The notes under the pieces are model-generated. The model was given only the letters and a program-made list of their open reading frames with translations, did not search any database and was not told where the DNA came from. A DNA stretch of 64,000 nucleotides from Roseomonas sp. KE0001 (lineage in GTDB: Bacteria > Pseudomonadota > Alphaproteobacteria > Acetobacterales > Acetobacteraceae): the NCBI RefSeq assembly GCF_016107285.1, contig NZ_RCVQ01000001.1, positions 310,001 to 374,000 of the forward strand, given 5' to 3'. A program made the position numbers and the translations under genes. Below are positions 1 to 8,998 of this stretch, in pieces (positions within the stretch are counted from its first letter, which is position 1; every line of letters begins with the position of its first letter).

Positions 1-375
<375 letters not shown>

Positions 376-398
376 CCGCGCCGACTCCGCGGCGCGGC

Positions 399-427
399 CT
401 GCCTTCGGCGGCGGCTTCTGCTAAACT
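399..427 (+). promoter_or_regulatory. Weak candidate promoter for dnaE
   Basis: CTGCCT (399-404), a 17-base spacer and TAAACT (422-427) resemble a sigma70 promoter, with 3/6 and 4/6 matches. The expected transcription start would fall at or next to the dnaE ATG at 434, which would make the mRNA leaderless. No Shine-Dalgarno sequence of the expected spacing is seen. Speculative. Confidence 0.3.
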
Positions 428-433
428 GCCGGG

Positions 434-3400
434 ATGACCGCCAGCTTCGTCCATCTCCACGCCCACTCCGCCTATTCCCTCGCCGAGGGGGCGATCAAGA
501 CGGAGAAGCTGGCCGAGCTGGCCAGGGCACAGGACATGCCGGCCCTGGCGCTGACCGACACCGCCAACATGTTCGGCGCGCTGGAATTCGCCAAGGCCTG
601 CTCGGGCAAGGGCGTGCAGCCCATCATGGGCTGCCAGCTCTTCCTCTCGCGCGGCGCGGCGGACGAGCGGCCCGAGGTGCTGCGCCTGCCGCCCGATCCG
701 GTGGTGGCGCTGGCCATGAACGCGGAAGGGCTGGAGAACGTGCAGCGGCTCTCCTCCCAGGGCTTCCTGCGCGACGATCCCAGCGGCCGGCCGGCGGTCA
801 CGCTCGAGCTGCTGAAGCAGCATGCCGCAGGCGTCGTCCTGCTCACAGGGCCCAGCACCACCGGTCCGCTGGGCCGCCTCCTGCAGGAAGGGCGGCGGGA
901 CGCGGCGCTGCGGCTGCTGCATGCCCTGCGGGAGAGCTTCACGGACGACCGCCTGGTGGTGGAGATGACGCGCCATGGGCTGGAGATCGAGCGCGTTCTC
1001 GACCCCGCCCTGCTGGCGCTCGCCGATGCCGCGGACCTGCCGGTCGCCGCCGCCAACGACATCTACTTCGCCCGGCCCGAGATGTACGAGGCGCATGACG
1101 CGCTGCTCTGCATCGCCGAGGGGCGCACCCTGGCCGAGACGGACCGCCGCCGCGTGACGCCGGAGCATCACTTCAAGTCCGCCGAGGCAATGCGGGCCCT
1201 GTTCCGCGACCTGCCCGAGGCCTGCGACAACACCCTGGCGATCGCGCGGCGCTGCACGGTCATGGCGGAGACGCGCAAGCCCGAGCTGCCGGTCTGCCCC
1301 AAGGTCCAGCCCGGCATGACCGAGGCCGAGACGGTGCGCGACATGGCGCGCCGCGGCCTGGAGGTGCGGCTCGACGCACAGGGCACGCCGCCGGGGGAGA
1401 GGGACCGCGCCGCCTATCGCGAGCGGTTGAACTTCGAGCTCGACGTCATCGAGAAGATGGGCTTCTCGGGGTATTTCCTGATCGTCGCCGACTTCATCCA
1501 GTGGGCCAAGCAGAACGACATTCCGGTCGGGCCGGGGCGTGGCTCGGGCGCCGGCTCGGTGGCCGCCTGGGCGCTGCTGATCACCGACCTCGACCCGCTG
1601 CGCTTCGGCCTGCTCTTCGAGCGCTTCCTGAACCCCGAGCGCGTCTCGATGCCGGATTTCGACATCGACTTCTGCCAGGACCGCCGCGACGAGGTGATCC
1701 AGTACGTCCGCCGCGAGTATGGCGAGGACCGGGTGGCGCAGATCATCACCTTCGGCCGGTTGCAGGCCAAGGCGGTGGTGCGGGATGTCGGCCGGGTCAT
1801 GGGCATGCCCTACGGGCAGGTCAACAAGATCGCCGAGCTGATCCCCTTCAACCCGGCCAAGCCGGTGACGCTGCAGCAGGCCATCGACGGCGAGCCGCGC
1901 CTGCAGGAGATGCGCGAGGCGGACGAGACGGTCGCCCGTCTGATGGAGACCGCCCTGGTGCTGGAGGGGCTGTACCGCAACGCCTCCACCCACGCGGCGG
2001 GCGTCGTCATCGGGCGCAAGCCGCTGATCGACACCGTGGCGCTCTACCGCGATCCGCGGTCGGACATGCTGGTGACGCAGTACTCGATGAAGTACGTCGA
2101 GAATGCGAGCCTGGTGAAGTTCGACTTCCTCGGCCTCAAGACGCTGACGGTGCTCGAGCGCGCGGTGGGGATCCTGCGCGAGGAGGGCGAGACGATCGAC
2201 CTCGCGAAGATCCCGCTCGACGACCGGAAGACCTACGAGATGCTGGCGCGGGGCGATTCCGCCGGCGTGTTCCAGTTCGAGGGCCAGGGCATGCGCGACT
2301 GCCTCCGCATGATGCGCCCCGACCGCTTCGAGGACCTGATCGCCGCCGTCTCGCTCTATCGGCCGGGCCCGATGGCCAATATCCCGGCCTATTGCGCCCG
2401 CAAGCATGGCGAGCCCTGGGAGCCGGTGCACCCCTCCATGCGCCATCTGGTGGAGGAGACCTACGGCATCCTGGTCTATCAGGAGCAGGTCATGCAGATC
2501 AGCCAGGACGTGGCCGGCTATTCGCTGGGCGGTGCCGACCTGCTGCGCCGCGCCATGGGCAAGAAGATCCGCTCCGAGATGGAGGCCCAGCGCAGGATCT
2601 TCGTCGAGGGCGCGGTGCGGAACGGCGTGCCGGAAGGCAAGGCCGGCGAGATCTTCGACCTGATGGAGAAGTTCGCGGAATACGGCTTCAACAAGTCGCA
2701 CGCGGCCGCCTATGCGCTGGTCGCCTACCAGACCGCATGGCTGAAGGCGAATTATCCGGTCGCCTTCCTGGCCGCCTCCATGACGCTCGACATGGACAAG
2801 ACCGAGAAGCTCGCCAACCACATGCAGGAGGCCTCGCGGCTCGGCATCCCCGTGCTGCCGCCGGACGTGAACCGCTCGGCGGCCGAGTTCCGCGTCGAGC
2901 GCCGGGAGGATGGCGGGCAGGCGATCCGCTTCGCGCTCGCCGCCGTCAAGCGCGTCGGGCTGCAGGCGATGCGGGATCTGGTGCGGGCGCGCGACGCCCG
3001 GGGGCCCTTCGCCTCGGTGGCGGAGTTCGCCGGCCGGGTCGATCCCAAGCTGCTCAACAAGATGCAGCTGGAGAATCTGGCGCGGGCCGGCGCCTTCGAC
3101 AGTCTGGAGAGGAACCGGGCGCGGATGGCGGCCAGCGCCGAGGTCATCCTGCGCCGCGCCCAGGCCAGCGCCGAGGAGCGGGTCTCGAGCCAGATCGGCC
3201 TGTTCGGCGGCGGCGACTCCCGGCCCGAGCCGCTGCGCCTGCCGGAGGTGCAGGACTGGCCGGAGCTGGAACGGCTCAGCCAGGAGGCCGAGGCGGTCGG
3301 CTTCCACCTCTCGGCCCATCCGCTCGACACCTACCGGGATGTGCTGAGGAAGCTGCGCGCCGTGCCGATCGCCCAGCTGCAGCAGCGCGCCGAGGCGGGG

Positions 3401-3883
3401 GCGGGGGTCCTCAGGATCGCCGGCACCGTGGTCAACAGCAAGGAGCGCACCACCCGGACCGGCAGTCGCATGGCCTGGCTGCGCCTCTCGGATGCCAGTG
3501 GCAGCACCGAGGTGACGCTCTTCTCCGAGGTGCTGCTGAAGAACCGGGCGCTGCTCTTCGAGGGCAACGCCCTTCTGGTCACCGCCGAGGCGCGCATGGA
3601 GGGCGAGACGCTGCGCCTGACCGCCCAGGGCCTCGAATCCCTGGACAAGGCGGCGGCGGGGGTGGGGCAGATGCTGCGCCTCAGGATCGAGGCGGCCGAG
3701 GCCGTGGCGCCGATCCGCGCCATGCTGGAGAAGGAGGGGCCCGGCCGGGGCCGCGTCGTGCTGGTGCCGCGCCTGGGCCCGGCGCAGGAGGTCGAGGTCG
3801 CCCTGCCGGGGCACTGGAACGTCTCGCCCCGCCTGGCCCAGGCGATGAAGGTGGTCCCCGGCGTCGAGGTGCTGCCGGCCTGA
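434..3883 (+). CDS. dnaE: DNA polymerase III subunit alpha
   Basis: This is the replicative polymerase, 1149 residues (E. coli DnaE 1160). An N-terminal PHP domain opens with HLHAHSAYSL (7-16). The palm motif PDFDIDF, carrying two catalytic aspartates, lies near residues 406-412, followed by the fingers, a helix-hairpin-helix region, and a C-terminal OB fold at about residues 990-1035 (VLRIAGTVVNSKERTTR). PHP metal-site positions look partly lost: TDTANM where active PHP domains have TDHGNM, and GCQLF where they have GCE. Proofreading is therefore probably done by the separate DnaQ encoded at 32273-32980. It follows lolD closely and may be co-transcribed or start its own transcript. The ATG at 434 gives the expected family N-terminus. 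Confidence 0.97.
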   Translation: MTASFVHLHAHSAYSLAEGAIKTEKLAELARAQDMPALALTDTANMFGALEFAKACSGKGVQPIMGCQLFLSRGAADERPEVLRLPPDPVVALAMNAEGLENVQRLSSQGFLRDDPSGRPAVTLELLKQHAAGVVLLTGPSTTGPLGRLLQEGRRDAALRLLHALRESFTDDRLVVEMTRHGLEIERVLDPALLALADAADLPVAAANDIYFARPEMYEAHDALLCIAEGRTLAETDRRRVTPEHHFKSAEAMRALFRDLPEACDNTLAIARRCTVMAETRKPELPVCPKVQPGMTEAETVRDMARRGLEVRLDAQGTPPGERDRAAYRERLNFELDVIEKMGFSGYFLIVADFIQWAKQNDIPVGPGRGSGAGSVAAWALLITDLDPLRFGLLFERFLNPERVSMPDFDIDFCQDRRDEVIQYVRREYGEDRVAQIITFGRLQAKAVVRDVGRVMGMPYGQVNKIAELIPFNPAKPVTLQQAIDGEPRLQEMREADETVARLMETALVLEGLYRNASTHAAGVVIGRKPLIDTVALYRDPRSDMLVTQYSMKYVENASLVKFDFLGLKTLTVLERAVGILREEGETIDLAKIPLDDRKTYEMLARGDSAGVFQFEGQGMRDCLRMMRPDRFEDLIAAVSLYRPGPMANIPAYCARKHGEPWEPVHPSMRHLVEETYGILVYQEQVMQISQDVAGYSLGGADLLRRAMGKKIRSEMEAQRRIFVEGAVRNGVPEGKAGEIFDLMEKFAEYGFNKSHAAAYALVAYQTAWLKANYPVAFLAASMTLDMDKTEKLANHMQEASRLGIPVLPPDVNRSAAEFRVERREDGGQAIRFALAAVKRVGLQAMRDLVRARDARGPFASVAEFAGRVDPKLLNKMQLENLARAGAFDSLERNRARMAASAEVILRRAQASAEERVSSQIGLFGGGDSRPEPLRLPEVQDWPELERLSQEAEAVGFHLSAHPLDTYRDVLRKLRAVPIAQLQQRAEAGAGVLRIAGTVVNSKERTTRTGSRMAWLRLSDASGSTEVTLFSEVLLKNRALLFEGNALLVTAEARMEGETLRLTAQGLESLDKAAAGVGQMLRLRIEAAEAVAPIRAMLEKEGPGRGRVVLVPRLGPAQEVEVALPGHWNVSPRLAQAMKVVPGVEVLPA

Positions 3884-3920
3884 CGCCGCTATCCGCTGGC
3901 GCCCGCGGGCCAGGGATTTC

Positions 3921-3949
3921 TTGCCAGCGGCGGCCCATCCGCCTATATC
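3921..3949 (+). promoter_or_regulatory. Sigma70-type promoter for rpsB-tsf
   Basis: TTGCCA (3921-3926), a 17-base spacer and TATATC (3944-3949) make one of the clearest housekeeping-type promoters in the window. It lies just after dnaE. Transcription would start near 3956, at the first base of a perfect hairpin, leaving a leader of about 140 nt before the rpsB ATG. Confidence 0.65.
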
Positions 3950-3955
3950 GCCCCC

Positions 3956-3982
3956 GCCGGCGCGGGACGTCCCCGCGCCGGC
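3956..3982 (+). promoter_or_regulatory. Perfect 11-bp hairpin at the predicted 5' end of the rpsB mRNA
   Basis: The 11-base arms 3956-3966 and 3972-3982 are exact inverse complements around a 5-base loop. No T-tract follows, so it is a poor terminator for dnaE. Because the predicted start site is at its left edge, it may protect the rpsB-tsf transcript 5' end or be part of its leader. Role inferred. Confidence 0.5.
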
Positions 3983-4023
3983 AAATCCGCACGCGGCGCG
4001 CCCTTCCACCCGCAGGTGACAGG

Positions 4024-4069
4024 GTCCGGTCCCCGAAAGGGGCGAAGCGCCGCGGAGGCTCAACCGGAC
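4024..4069 (+). promoter_or_regulatory. Structured rpsB leader (multi-stem RNA), possible S2 autoregulatory site
   Basis: An outer 7-bp stem (GTCCGGT 4024-4030 with ACCGGAC 4063-4069) encloses CCCC-GAAA-GGGG, a GNRA-capped hairpin at 4031-4042, and a GC-rich remainder able to form further short stems. It ends 25 bases before the rpsB ATG and just upstream of an AAGGA ribosome-binding site. Ribosomal protein S2 is known to repress its own operon through the rpsB 5' UTR in gammaproteobacteria. A similar role here is inference from position and fold. Confidence 0.45.
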
Positions 4070-4094
4070 GTGACCTGAAGGAAGGACCGCCACC

Positions 4095-4928
4095 ATGGCG
4101 ATGCCAGAAGTTTCCCTGCGCCAGCTGCTCGAGGCCGGTGTCCATTTCGGCCACCACACCCGCCGCTGGAACCCGCGCATGGCGCCCTACATCTTCGGCG
4201 TGCGCAACCAGGTGCATATCCTGGACCTGCAGCAGACCGTGCCGATGCTGGACCGCGCGCTGCGCACGATCCGTGACGTGGTGGCGGGCGGCGGCCGCGT
4301 GCTCTTCGTCGGCACCAAGAAGGCGGCGGCGGAGTATGTGGCGGACGCGGCGACCCGCTGCGGCCAGTACTACGTCAACCACCGCTGGCTCGGCGGCATG
4401 CTGACCAACTGGAAGACCATCACCGGCTCCATCAAGCGCCTGAAGCAGATGGACGAGCAGCTCGCCGGCAACACCCAGGGCCTGACCAAGAAGGAGGTCC
4501 TGATGCTGACCCGCGAGCGCGAGAAGCTCGACCGCGCGCTGGGCGGCATCCGCGAGATGGGCGGCCTGCCGGACATCATCTTCGTCATCGACGTGGTGAA
4601 GGAGAAGCTGGCGATCGAGGAGGCCAACAAGCTCGGCATCCCCGTCGTGGCCGTGGTCGACTCCAACGCCGATCCCGAGGGCGTGGCCTTCCCGATCCCG
4701 GGCAATGACGACGCCATCCGCGCCATCAACCTGTATTGCGACCTGGTCGCCGGCGCCGTCTTCGACGGCATCAGCGCCGAGCTGCAGGCCTCCGGCGTCG
4801 ATCTCGGCGCGTCCGAGGACCTGGGTGCCGAGGAGCTGCCGGTGGTCGAGGGCGTCGAGGGTGCCGCCGTGGCGGAGGCCGAGGCCGCCGTGGGCGGTCC
4901 CGATGCCCCGGTCGCGCCGCAGGCCTGA
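4095..4928 (+). CDS. rpsB: 30S ribosomal protein S2
   Basis: S2 of the small ribosomal subunit, 277 residues. The N-terminus [20 protein letters not shown] and the following RRWNPRM are diagnostic. The core ends near residue 228 and is followed by an acidic, Ala-rich tail of about 50 residues, longer than in E. coli (241 residues in total). The ATG at 4095 has an AAGGAAGGA ribosome-binding site about 10 bases upstream; a second ATG lies two codons later. It is followed by tsf after 31 bp, the conserved rpsB-tsf pair. Confidence 0.98.
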   Translation: MAMPEVSLRQLLEAGVHFGHHTRRWNPRMAPYIFGVRNQVHILDLQQTVPMLDRALRTIRDVVAGGGRVLFVGTKKAAAEYVADAATRCGQYYVNHRWLGGMLTNWKTITGSIKRLKQMDEQLAGNTQGLTKKEVLMLTREREKLDRALGGIREMGGLPDIIFVIDVVKEKLAIEEANKLGIPVVAVVDSNADPEGVAFPIPGNDDAIRAINLYCDLVAGAVFDGISAELQASGVDLGASEDLGAEELPVVEGVEGAAVAEAEAAVGGPDAPVAPQA

Positions 4929-4959
4929 CTGATCGATCCGTCCGACAGGAGCGAGTGAT

Positions 4960-5874
4960 ATGGCTGAAGTGACGGCCCTGATGGTCCGCGACCTGCGCGA
5001 GAAGACCGGCGCGGGCATGATGGACTGCAAGAAGGCCCTGGTCGAGAACAACGGCGACGCCGAGGCGGCCATCGACTGGCTGCGCAAGAAGGGCCTCGCC
5101 GCCGCGGCGAAGAAGTCCGGCCGCGTGGCCGCCGAGGGGCTGATCGGCACCGCGACGGGCCCGCAGGTGGCGGGCATGGTCGAGGTCAATGCCGAGACCG
5201 ACTTCGTGGCGCGCAACGAGATGTTCCAGAACTTCGTCGCCGAAGTGGCCGGGCTGGTCCTCTCGGTGGGCGAGGATGTCGAGCAGCTCAAGGCGGCGAC
5301 CTATCCCGGCACCACCCACTCGGTGCAGGACGAGCTGACCCGGCTGATCGCCACCATCGGCGAGAACATGTCCATCCGCCGCGCCCGGCGCCTGACGGTG
5401 CCCTCGGGCACGGTGGCGACCTATGTCCACTCGGCGGTGAAGCCGGGCCTGGGCAAGATCGGCGTGGTCGTGGCGCTGGAGGCCGCCTCCGAGCTGGAGG
5501 CGCTGGAGACGCTGGGTCGCCAGATCGGCATGCATGTCGCGGCCGCCCGCCCCGACGCGCTCGACGTCTCGGCGGTCGATCCCTCGGCGTTGGAGCGAGA
5601 GAAGGCGGTGCTGACCGAGCAGGCGCGCGCCTCCGGCAAGCCCGACAACATCATCGAGAAGATGGTCGAGGGCCGGGTCCGCAAGTACTACGAGGAAGTC
5701 GTGCTGCTGGAGCAGGTCTGGGTGCATGATGGCGAGAGCCGCGTGAAGTCCATCGTCCAGAAGGCCGGCGCCAAGCTGACGGGCTTCGCCCGCTTCCAGC
5801 TCGGCGAGGGCATCGAGAAGGAAAGCAGCGACTTCGCCGCCGAGGTCGCCGCCGCTGCCGGGACCGCTGGCTGA
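4960..5874 (+). CDS. tsf: Translation elongation factor Ts
   Basis: EF-Ts is the nucleotide exchange factor that regenerates EF-Tu-GTP. The protein is 304 residues. The N-terminal UBA-like domain has the signature [19 protein letters not shown], and the EF-Tu-contacting segment [10 protein letters not shown] follows near residues 82-91. It has a good AGGAG-type ribosome-binding site. It is co-transcribed with rpsB and followed by a strong UUCG-capped hairpin. Confidence 0.98.
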   Translation: MAEVTALMVRDLREKTGAGMMDCKKALVENNGDAEAAIDWLRKKGLAAAAKKSGRVAAEGLIGTATGPQVAGMVEVNAETDFVARNEMFQNFVAEVAGLVLSVGEDVEQLKAATYPGTTHSVQDELTRLIATIGENMSIRRARRLTVPSGTVATYVHSAVKPGLGKIGVVVALEAASELEALETLGRQIGMHVAAARPDALDVSAVDPSALEREKAVLTEQARASGKPDNIIEKMVEGRVRKYYEEVVLLEQVWVHDGESRVKSIVQKAGAKLTGFARFQLGEGIEKESSDFAAEVAAAAGTAG

Positions 5875-5884
5875 AATGTGAAGG

Positions 5885-5906
5885 GCGGGAGGGTTCGCCC
5901 TCCCGC
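5885..5906 (+). terminator. Hairpin after tsf
   Basis: A perfect 9-bp GC stem (5885-5893 with 5898-5906) is capped by a TTCG tetraloop 10 bp after the tsf stop. Only a broken T-rich stretch (GTCTTATT) follows a few bases later. It probably terminates part of the rpsB-tsf transcript. The AT-rich stretch just downstream (TTATTC 5915-5920, 17 bases, TTTAAA 5938-5943) could start a separate pyrH transcript. Confidence 0.55.
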
Positions 5907-6043
5907 GCCTCGTCTTATTCGCGTCATATTGTCTGATTTTAAAGGCTGTACCTCCGCCGGGCCGGTTCATGGCCTTGCTGCGGGAGTGGCGGCTGCCTAT
6001 CGTGCCGCGCCCCTTCATGACTCTTGTGCCCGGAACCAGACCC

Positions 6044-6763
6044 ATGTCCGCCCCGACCTACAAGCGCGTCCTCCTCAAGCTGTCGGGTGAGGCTCTGATG
6101 GGAGGGCGGGATTACGGGCTGGACACCGGCACCGTCCGGGCGATCGCCGGCGACATCAAGGACGTGGTCGATCTCGGCGTCGAGGTCTGCGTCGTGGTGG
6201 GCGGCGGCAATATCTTCCGGGGCGTCGCCGGCGCCTCCTCCGGGATGGACCGCACCCAGGCCGACAGCATGGGCATGCTGGCCACCGTGATGAACGCCCT
6301 GGCCATGCAGAATGCGCTGGAGAAGATCGGCGTGCCGACGCGGGTGCAGTCGGCGATTCCGATGAGCAGCGTCTGCGAGCCCTTCATCCGCCGCCGCGCC
6401 GAGCGGCACATGGAGAAGGGGCGGGTGGTGATCTTCGCCGCCGGCACCGGCAATCCCTTCTTCACGACCGACACCGCCGCCGCCCTCCGCGCCGCCGAGA
6501 TGGGCTGCCAGGCGCTGCTGAAGGGCACGCAGGTGGACGGGGTCTATTCCGCCGATCCGCGCAAGAATCCGCAGGCCGAGCGCTACACCACCCTGACCTA
6601 TCTCGACATGCTGGCGCGCGATCTCGCGGTGATGGATGCCGCGGCCATCAGCCTGGCGCGCGAGAACAAGCTGCCGATCGTCGTCTTCAACATCCACGAG
6701 CCGGGCGCCTTCACCGCCGTGATGCAGGGCGAGGGCCGCTTCACCACGGTGGTGGACCAATAA
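6044..6763 (+). CDS. pyrH: UMP kinase
   Basis: Uridylate kinase (UMP to UDP) of the amino-acid-kinase fold, 239 residues from the chosen start (E. coli 241). The N-terminus [15 protein letters not shown] is the family signature; [11 protein letters not shown] and the [13 protein letters not shown] segment bind nucleotide. In-frame ATGs at 5969 and 6017 would add a basic, unconserved extension, so 6044 was preferred. It is followed by frr after 25 bp with a strong AAGGAGG site. The tsf-pyrH-frr order is conserved. Confidence 0.95.
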   Translation: MSAPTYKRVLLKLSGEALMGGRDYGLDTGTVRAIAGDIKDVVDLGVEVCVVVGGGNIFRGVAGASSGMDRTQADSMGMLATVMNALAMQNALEKIGVPTRVQSAIPMSSVCEPFIRRRAERHMEKGRVVIFAAGTGNPFFTTDTAAALRAAEMGCQALLKGTQVDGVYSADPRKNPQAERYTTLTYLDMLARDLAVMDAAAISLARENKLPIVVFNIHEPGAFTAVMQGEGRFTTVVDQ

Positions 6764-6788
6764 GAGCAGAGAGAAGGAGGCACTGGCC

Positions 6789-7361
6789 ATGGCCGCACCT
6801 GCCGATCTGAACACGCTGAAGCAGGATCTGACCCGCCGCATGGAGGGTGCCCTGGAGTCGCTGCGCAAGGAGTTCTCCGGCCTGCGCACCGGCCGCGCCT
6901 CCCCGGCGCTGCTGGAGCCGATCCGGGTCGAGGTCTATGGCGCCAACCAGCCGCTGGCCCAGGTGGCGAATGTCTCGGTCTCGGGGCCGAGCATGTTGTC
7001 CGTCCAGGTCTGGGACCGTTCGGCGGTGAAGGCGGTCGAGATCGCCATTCGTGACTCGGGCCTCGGCCTCAACCCCCAGGCCGAGGGCCAGACCATCCGC
7101 GTGCCGCTGCCGCCGCTGAGCCAGGAGCGCCGCAACGATCTCGCCAAGCAGGCGGCGAAGTACGCCGAGGCCGCCAAGGTGGCCGTGCGGGGCGTCCGCC
7201 GCGATGGCATGGAACAGATCAAGGGCTGGGAGAAGAAGTCCGAGATCGGCAAGGATGACGCCAAGACCTGGTCCGACGAGGTGCAGAAGCTGACCGACCT
7301 GAACATCAAGAAGGTCGATGAGCTGCTCGCCGAGAAGGAAAAAGACATCAAGGCGGTCTGA
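6789..7361 (+). CDS. frr: Ribosome recycling factor
   Basis: RRF splits post-termination ribosomes together with EF-G. The protein is 190 residues (usual about 185). The family core LRKEFSGLRTGRASPALLEPI appears early, then PPLSQERRNDLAKQA. A near-ideal AAGGAGG ribosome-binding site (6774-6780) fixes the ATG. It sits in the pyrH-frr-uppS-cdsA run, 8 bp before uppS. Confidence 0.98.
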   Translation: MAAPADLNTLKQDLTRRMEGALESLRKEFSGLRTGRASPALLEPIRVEVYGANQPLAQVANVSVSGPSMLSVQVWDRSAVKAVEIAIRDSGLGLNPQAEGQTIRVPLPPLSQERRNDLAKQAAKYAEAAKVAVRGVRRDGMEQIKGWEKKSEIGKDDAKTWSDEVQKLTDLNIKKVDELLAEKEKDIKAV

Positions 7362-7369
7362 CCAGCAGA

Positions 7370-8137
7370 ATGAGCGCCGCGCCCCTCAATGCCGGCGTCG
7401 CCCTGGCGGCGCTGCCGGTGCCGGCGGAGCCTCAGCAGGGCCCGCTGCATATCGGCCTGATCATGGACGGCAACCGCCGCTGGGCGAAGGCCCGCGGCCT
7501 GCCGCGTGCGATCGGCCACAAGGCCGGGGTGGACGCGGTGCGCCGGGCCATCCAGGCCACGGCCGATGCCGGCATCCCCTGGCTGACGCTCTTCGCCTTC
7601 TCCTCGGAGAACTGGCGCCGCTCGGCCGACGAGGTGCGCGACCTCACCGGCCTGCTGCGCGTCTATCTGCGGCGGGAAGTGGGATCGCTGGCGAAGAATG
7701 GCGTGCGCCTTCGGGTCATCGGCGAGCGTGACCGCTTCGGGCCGGAGACGGTCTCGGCGATCGAGGCGGCCGAGGCCGCGACGGCGCACAACACCCGCCT
7801 CAACCTCACGGTCGCGCTCTCCTACGGCGCCCGGGCGGAAATCGCCGCCGCCGCCCGCGCCCTGGCGCGCGAGGTCGCCGCCGGGCGGCTCGATCCGGAC
7901 CAGGTGGACGAGGGGGGCCTGGCGCGGCATCTGGCGACGCGCGACATGCCGGATCCCGACCTGATCATCCGCACCTCGGGCGAGCAGCGCCTGTCCAACT
8001 TCCTGCTCTGGCAGGCGGCCTATGCCGAGTTCGTGTTCCTCGACGTGCTCTGGCCGGATTTCGACGCCCCGCATCTGCAACAGGCCCTGGCGGAGTATCG
8101 CAGCCGCAACCGCCGCTTCGGCGTCGGCGCCGGCTGA
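7370..8137 (+). CDS. uppS: Isoprenyl transferase (undecaprenyl diphosphate synthase)
   Basis: This cis-prenyltransferase makes the C55 lipid carrier for peptidoglycan and O-antigen, adding isopentenyl units to farnesyl-PP at the membrane face. It has 255 residues. The pyrophosphate-binding motif MDGNRRWAKARG lies near residues 28-39, LFAFSSENWRR near 74-84, and RTSGEQRLSNFLLWQ toward the C-terminus. All are family hallmarks. The roughly 20-residue N-terminal lead is unconserved, so the true start could be slightly downstream. It is 3 bp before cdsA. Confidence 0.96.
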   Translation: MSAAPLNAGVALAALPVPAEPQQGPLHIGLIMDGNRRWAKARGLPRAIGHKAGVDAVRRAIQATADAGIPWLTLFAFSSENWRRSADEVRDLTGLLRVYLRREVGSLAKNGVRLRVIGERDRFGPETVSAIEAAEAATAHNTRLNLTVALSYGARAEIAAAARALAREVAAGRLDPDQVDEGGLARHLATRDMPDPDLIIRTSGEQRLSNFLLWQAAYAEFVFLDVLWPDFDAPHLQQALAEYRSRNRRFGVGAG

Positions 8138-8140
8138 GGC

Positions 8141-8998
8141 ATGACGCCGGAAAGTCCCGCCGCGGCAAAGCGGTGGCGCGACCTGCGCAAGCGCGCCCTC
8201 TCGGCCCTGGTGCTCGGCCCCGGGGCCCTGCTCTGCATCTGGCTCGGCGCGCTGGCCTGGACCGGGCTGATGACCATCGCGGTGGCGGTGCTCACCTGGG
8301 AATGGGTGCGGCTCTGCGGATTACGGAGCCATCTCTGGCCCGGCATGGCGGTGCCGGCGGTGGTCTTCCTCGCCTGCGCGCTGGCAGTGTTCCAGTTCAG
8401 CCACCTGGCCCTGGCGGTGCTCGTCCTCGGCTCCCTGGCGGTCTGGCTGACGGCGCCGCGGCTGCGCCGCCGGACGGGGCCGCCGCCGCCGGCGAGCTGG
8501 CTGGCGCTGGGTGTCCTGTATATCGGCCTGGCCGGCATCGCGCTGATCGAGCTGCGGCACGACAACGAGGCCGGGCGCGGCAATGTCTTCTTCCTCTTCC
8601 TGGTGGTCTGGGCGAGCGACATCGGCGCCTATCTCGTTGGCCGGCTTCTCGGGGGGCCGAAGCTCGCCCCGGCGATCTCGCCCGGCAAGACCTGGTCCGG
8701 CGCCGCCGGCGGGCTGGCCTCGTCGATGGCGGTCGGCTGGCTGGCGGCCGACTGGCTGGCGCCGGGCAATCCGGATGCCGTCAAGGTGCTTGCCGTGGCC
8801 GCCCTGCTCGGCGTCGCGACCCAGTTGGGCGACCTGCTGGAAAGCGCGGTGAAGCGCCGCTTCAAGGTGAAGGATTCCTCGATGCTGATCCCTGGGCATG
8901 GCGGGCTGCTCGACCGGCTGGACGGGTTGCTGGCCGCGGCGCCGGTCGCCGCCCTGCTGGCCTTCGGGGTCGGCTATGGCGTGCCGCTGTGGCGATGA
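8141..8998 (+). CDS. cdsA: Phosphatidate cytidylyltransferase
   Basis: CDP-diacylglycerol synthase is an inner-membrane enzyme that turns phosphatidic acid and CTP into the precursor of all phospholipids. It has 285 residues with several hydrophobic segments. The C-terminal signature is present as SAVKRRFKVKDSS then IPGHGGLLDRLDG. The stop overlaps the dxr start as ATGA (8995-8998), indicating translational coupling. Confidence 0.96.
   Translation: MTPESPAAAKRWRDLRKRALSALVLGPGALLCIWLGALAWTGLMTIAVAVLTWEWVRLCGLRSHLWPGMAVPAVVFLACALAVFQFSHLALAVLVLGSLAVWLTAPRLRRRTGPPPPASWLALGVLYIGLAGIALIELRHDNEAGRGNVFFLFLVVWASDIGAYLVGRLLGGPKLAPAISPGKTWSGAAGGLASSMAVGWLAADWLAPGNPDAVKVLAVAALLGVATQLGDLLESAVKRRFKVKDSSMLIPGHGGLLDRLDGLLAAAPVAALLAFGVGYGVPLWR

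Noticed and set aside
8173-8994. N-terminal extension of dxr through cdsA
   Set aside because: The frame is open, but dxr homology begins at 8995, which overlaps the cdsA stop in a normal ATGA coupling.
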